Of a stretch of DNA of 64,000 nucleotides, positions 62,499 through 64,000 are shown in pieces (positions within the stretch are counted from its first letter, which is position 1; each line of letters begins with the position of its first letter). The position numbers and the translations under genes were made by a program. Source of the stretch: Parafrankia sp. EUN1f (GTDB lineage: Bacteria > Actinomycetota > Actinomycetes > Frankiales > Frankiaceae); contig NZ_ADGX01000031.1 of NCBI RefSeq assembly GCF_000177675.1, positions 1-64,000 on the forward strand. The letters are read 5' to 3'. The notes beneath the pieces are model-generated. The model had not been told where the DNA came from, did no database searches, and saw nothing but the letters and a program-made list of their open reading frames with translations.

Positions 62499-64000
62499 GT
62501 GGTGGACCAGGCCCGGCCCGAGGACACAACCAGTACGGATGACCACGTCACGACCTGGGCGGTGGAAAACGACTTCGTGCGGCCTCAGTTGTCAGGAATC
62601 AGCGGGCGCGCCATCTCCCTGCCCGGAGCACCCGCATTTTCCACTGTTCGCAGCGCTTCTGCCGGACCCGCGGACGTCAACGCCACGACTCCGACGGCTC
62701 CGCCCATTCCCGCGCAGAGGTCCACCGCACCGAGGTCCACCGCACAGGGGTCCGACACGCGGACGTCCATCGCGACACGCCCCGCGGCACGCCCCGCGGC
62801 CGCGCTCGAAAGCCTCGCAGGTCCCGCGCCGCTGACGGAGGACGACACCTGGCAGCGGGTGCCCGTCGGACGGCTCACGGCCGCCACCGGGCCCGGCCTG
62901 GCGGTCGTGGTCATCCTGATCGGCGCCGGGTACCTGACCTGGCGGGCCGGCACCCTGAGCGGCTCCGGGGTGGCCGGGTTCCTCTTCTACTCCGCGGAGG
63001 TCGCCAGCTACCTCACGATCGTGTGGACGGCGGTGATGACATCCCGGATCCGGCCCGGGCGGGTGCGGCGCCCACCGGCGCCCACCGGCACCCTCGACGT
63101 CTTCGTCACCGTCTGCGGCGAGCCGGTGGAGATCGTCGAGGCGACACTGCGGGCCGCGCTGGCGATCGACTACCCGCACCGCACCTACGTGCTCAACGAC
63201 GGCCGGATCGCCCGGCGGGGGAACTGGCGCGAGATCGACGAGCTCGCCGCCCGGCTCGGGCTGACCTGCTTCACCCGCACGACCGGGGCGAGGGGCAAGG
63301 CGGCCAACTTGAACCACGCCCTCGCGCGCACCGACTCCGAGGCGATCATGACGCTGGACGCCGACCACATCGCCGTCCCCGATCTGGCGGAACGGGTCCT
63401 GGGCTACCTGCGCAACCCACGGGTCGGCTTCGTCTGCACCGAGCAGCGCTTCGACGTCGGGCGGTACGACGTCCTCAACAACGCCGAGCCGATGCTGTAC
63501 CGGGCGGTGCAGCCGGCGAAGGACCGGGACGGCGCGGCCTCCTCCTGCGGAAACGGCACCCTGTACCGGCGGGCGGCCCTGACGTCCGCCGGCGGGTTCA
63601 GCGAGTGGAACATCGTCGAGGACCTGCACACCTCCTACGAGCTGCACTCCCGCGGCTGGCGCAGCGTCTACCACCCGGAGCCGGTGTCCGTCGGCATAGC
63701 GCCGGCGACCGCGGCCGAGTACGCCAAGCAGCGCAGCCGGTGGGCGATGGACGGGCTACGCCTGCTGCTGTTCGACAACCCGCTGCGCAAGCCGGGACTG
63801 ACCGGCTGGCAGCGCACCCACTACCTGCACACCGGCGTCGGCTACCTGGTGGCGTGCGCGCAGATGATGTTCCTGCTCGGACCGCCGATGAACGCGCTGG
63901 CCGGGGTGCGGATCGCCGCCGGGGTCTCGCTGACCGACTACGTGCTGCACGCCCTGCCCTACCTCGTCGGGTCGATGCTGGTCGTCGCCCGCCACACCGG
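62499..64000 (+). CDS. Cellulose-synthase-like family 2 glycosyltransferase (partial, runs off the right edge)
   Basis: An open frame of at least 500 codons with no stop before the window end. A Pro/Thr/Arg-rich ~110-residue N-terminus is followed by two membrane segments (near 133-153 and 165-185) and a GT2 catalytic domain. That domain shows FVTVCGEPVEIVEATLRAAL, LNDGR, TGARGKAANLNHAL, the DxD motif in MTLDADHIAVPD, the TEQRF strand, VEDLHTS, and the processive-enzyme signature QRSRWAMDG (QxxRW). Further membrane segments follow. This is the BcsA-like arrangement for making a beta-linked polysaccharide. GTG 62499 or 62502 follows GAGAGGAG. Confidence 0.85.
   Translation, partial: MVDQARPEDTTSTDDHVTTWAVENDFVRPQLSGISGRAISLPGAPAFSTVRSASAGPADVNATTPTAPPIPAQRSTAPRSTAQGSDTRTSIATRPAARPAAALESLAGPAPLTEDDTWQRVPVGRLTAATGPGLAVVVILIGAGYLTWRAGTLSGSGVAGFLFYSAEVASYLTIVWTAVMTSRIRPGRVRRPPAPTGTLDVFVTVCGEPVEIVEATLRAALAIDYPHRTYVLNDGRIARRGNWREIDELAARLGLTCFTRTTGARGKAANLNHALARTDSEAIMTLDADHIAVPDLAERVLGYLRNPRVGFVCTEQRFDVGRYDVLNNAEPMLYRAVQPAKDRDGAASSCGNGTLYRRAALTSAGGFSEWNIVEDLHTSYELHSRGWRSVYHPEPVSVGIAPATAAEYAKQRSRWAMDGLRLLLFDNPLRKPGLTGWQRTHYLHTGVGYLVACAQMMFLLGPPMNALAGVRIAAGVSLTDYVLHALPYLVGSMLVVARHT

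Noticed and set aside
62592..63674. 360-codon minus-strand frame at the right edge
   Set aside because: Antisense to the glycosyltransferase, whose plus-strand frame carries all GT2 motifs.

Overview
The window is high-GC actinobacterial chromosome: GTG and TTG starts are common, genes overlap by ATGA/GTGA/TTGA, and there is a SAM-IV-type riboswitch, an IdeR/DmdR-type iron box and a DUF222-HNH protein. The gene mix suggests a filamentous, Frankia-like actinomycete; that assignment is inference.

Region by region. 1-6.3 kb: argJ remnant, cytochrome P450, a translationally coupled ECF sigma / anti-sigma / ABC exporter operon (minus strand), and an LLM-type flavin-dependent oxidoreductase. 6.4-18.6 kb (locus A): a minus-strand operon encoding an unknown 259-aa protein, a 25-aa membrane peptide, a tail-anchored protein kinase, a zinc-motif GTPase, a tail-anchored GAP1-like protein, a SEDS (FtsW/RodA) glycosyltransferase and a transpeptidase PBP. 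A second GTPase/GAP1-like pair runs divergently. 18.6-26 kb: gene remnants, then a pectin island (pectinesterase, pectate lyase, and an ECF sigma factor fused through a membrane segment to a pectate-lyase-like beta-helix). The island is flanked by two near-identical copies of a MaoC gene fragment. 26-27.5 kb: DUF222-HNH protein.

27.8-40.4 kb (locus B): a second minus-strand GTPase system encoding a DUF4407 membrane coiled-coil protein, a zinc-ribbon protein, a GTPase, a GAP1-like protein (frameshifted at a G/C homopolymer) and an Hsp70-like protein. A Ser/Thr kinase with seven WD40 repeats is divergent from it. Loci A and B look like members of the GTPase/GAP1-centred predicted conflict or signalling systems of multicellular bacteria. 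The coupling of locus A to a dedicated SEDS-PBP peptidoglycan synthase pair is the most striking feature of the window.

40.5-64 kb: ArsR/AHSA1/DinB-like genes with palindromic operators, efeUOB iron uptake (efeO frameshifted), a BlaI/M56 pair, DedA, a truncated AbrB-type gene next to a dispersed palindromic repeat, a COG4705 membrane protein, PAP2 phosphatase, a two-component system surrounding uppP, GNAT acetyltransferase, a SAM-riboswitch-controlled cysteine desulfurase/methyltransferase pair, an RHH/PIN toxin-antitoxin pair, an MFS exporter with divergent TetR and paired operators, and a cellulose-synthase-like glycosyltransferase running off the right edge.
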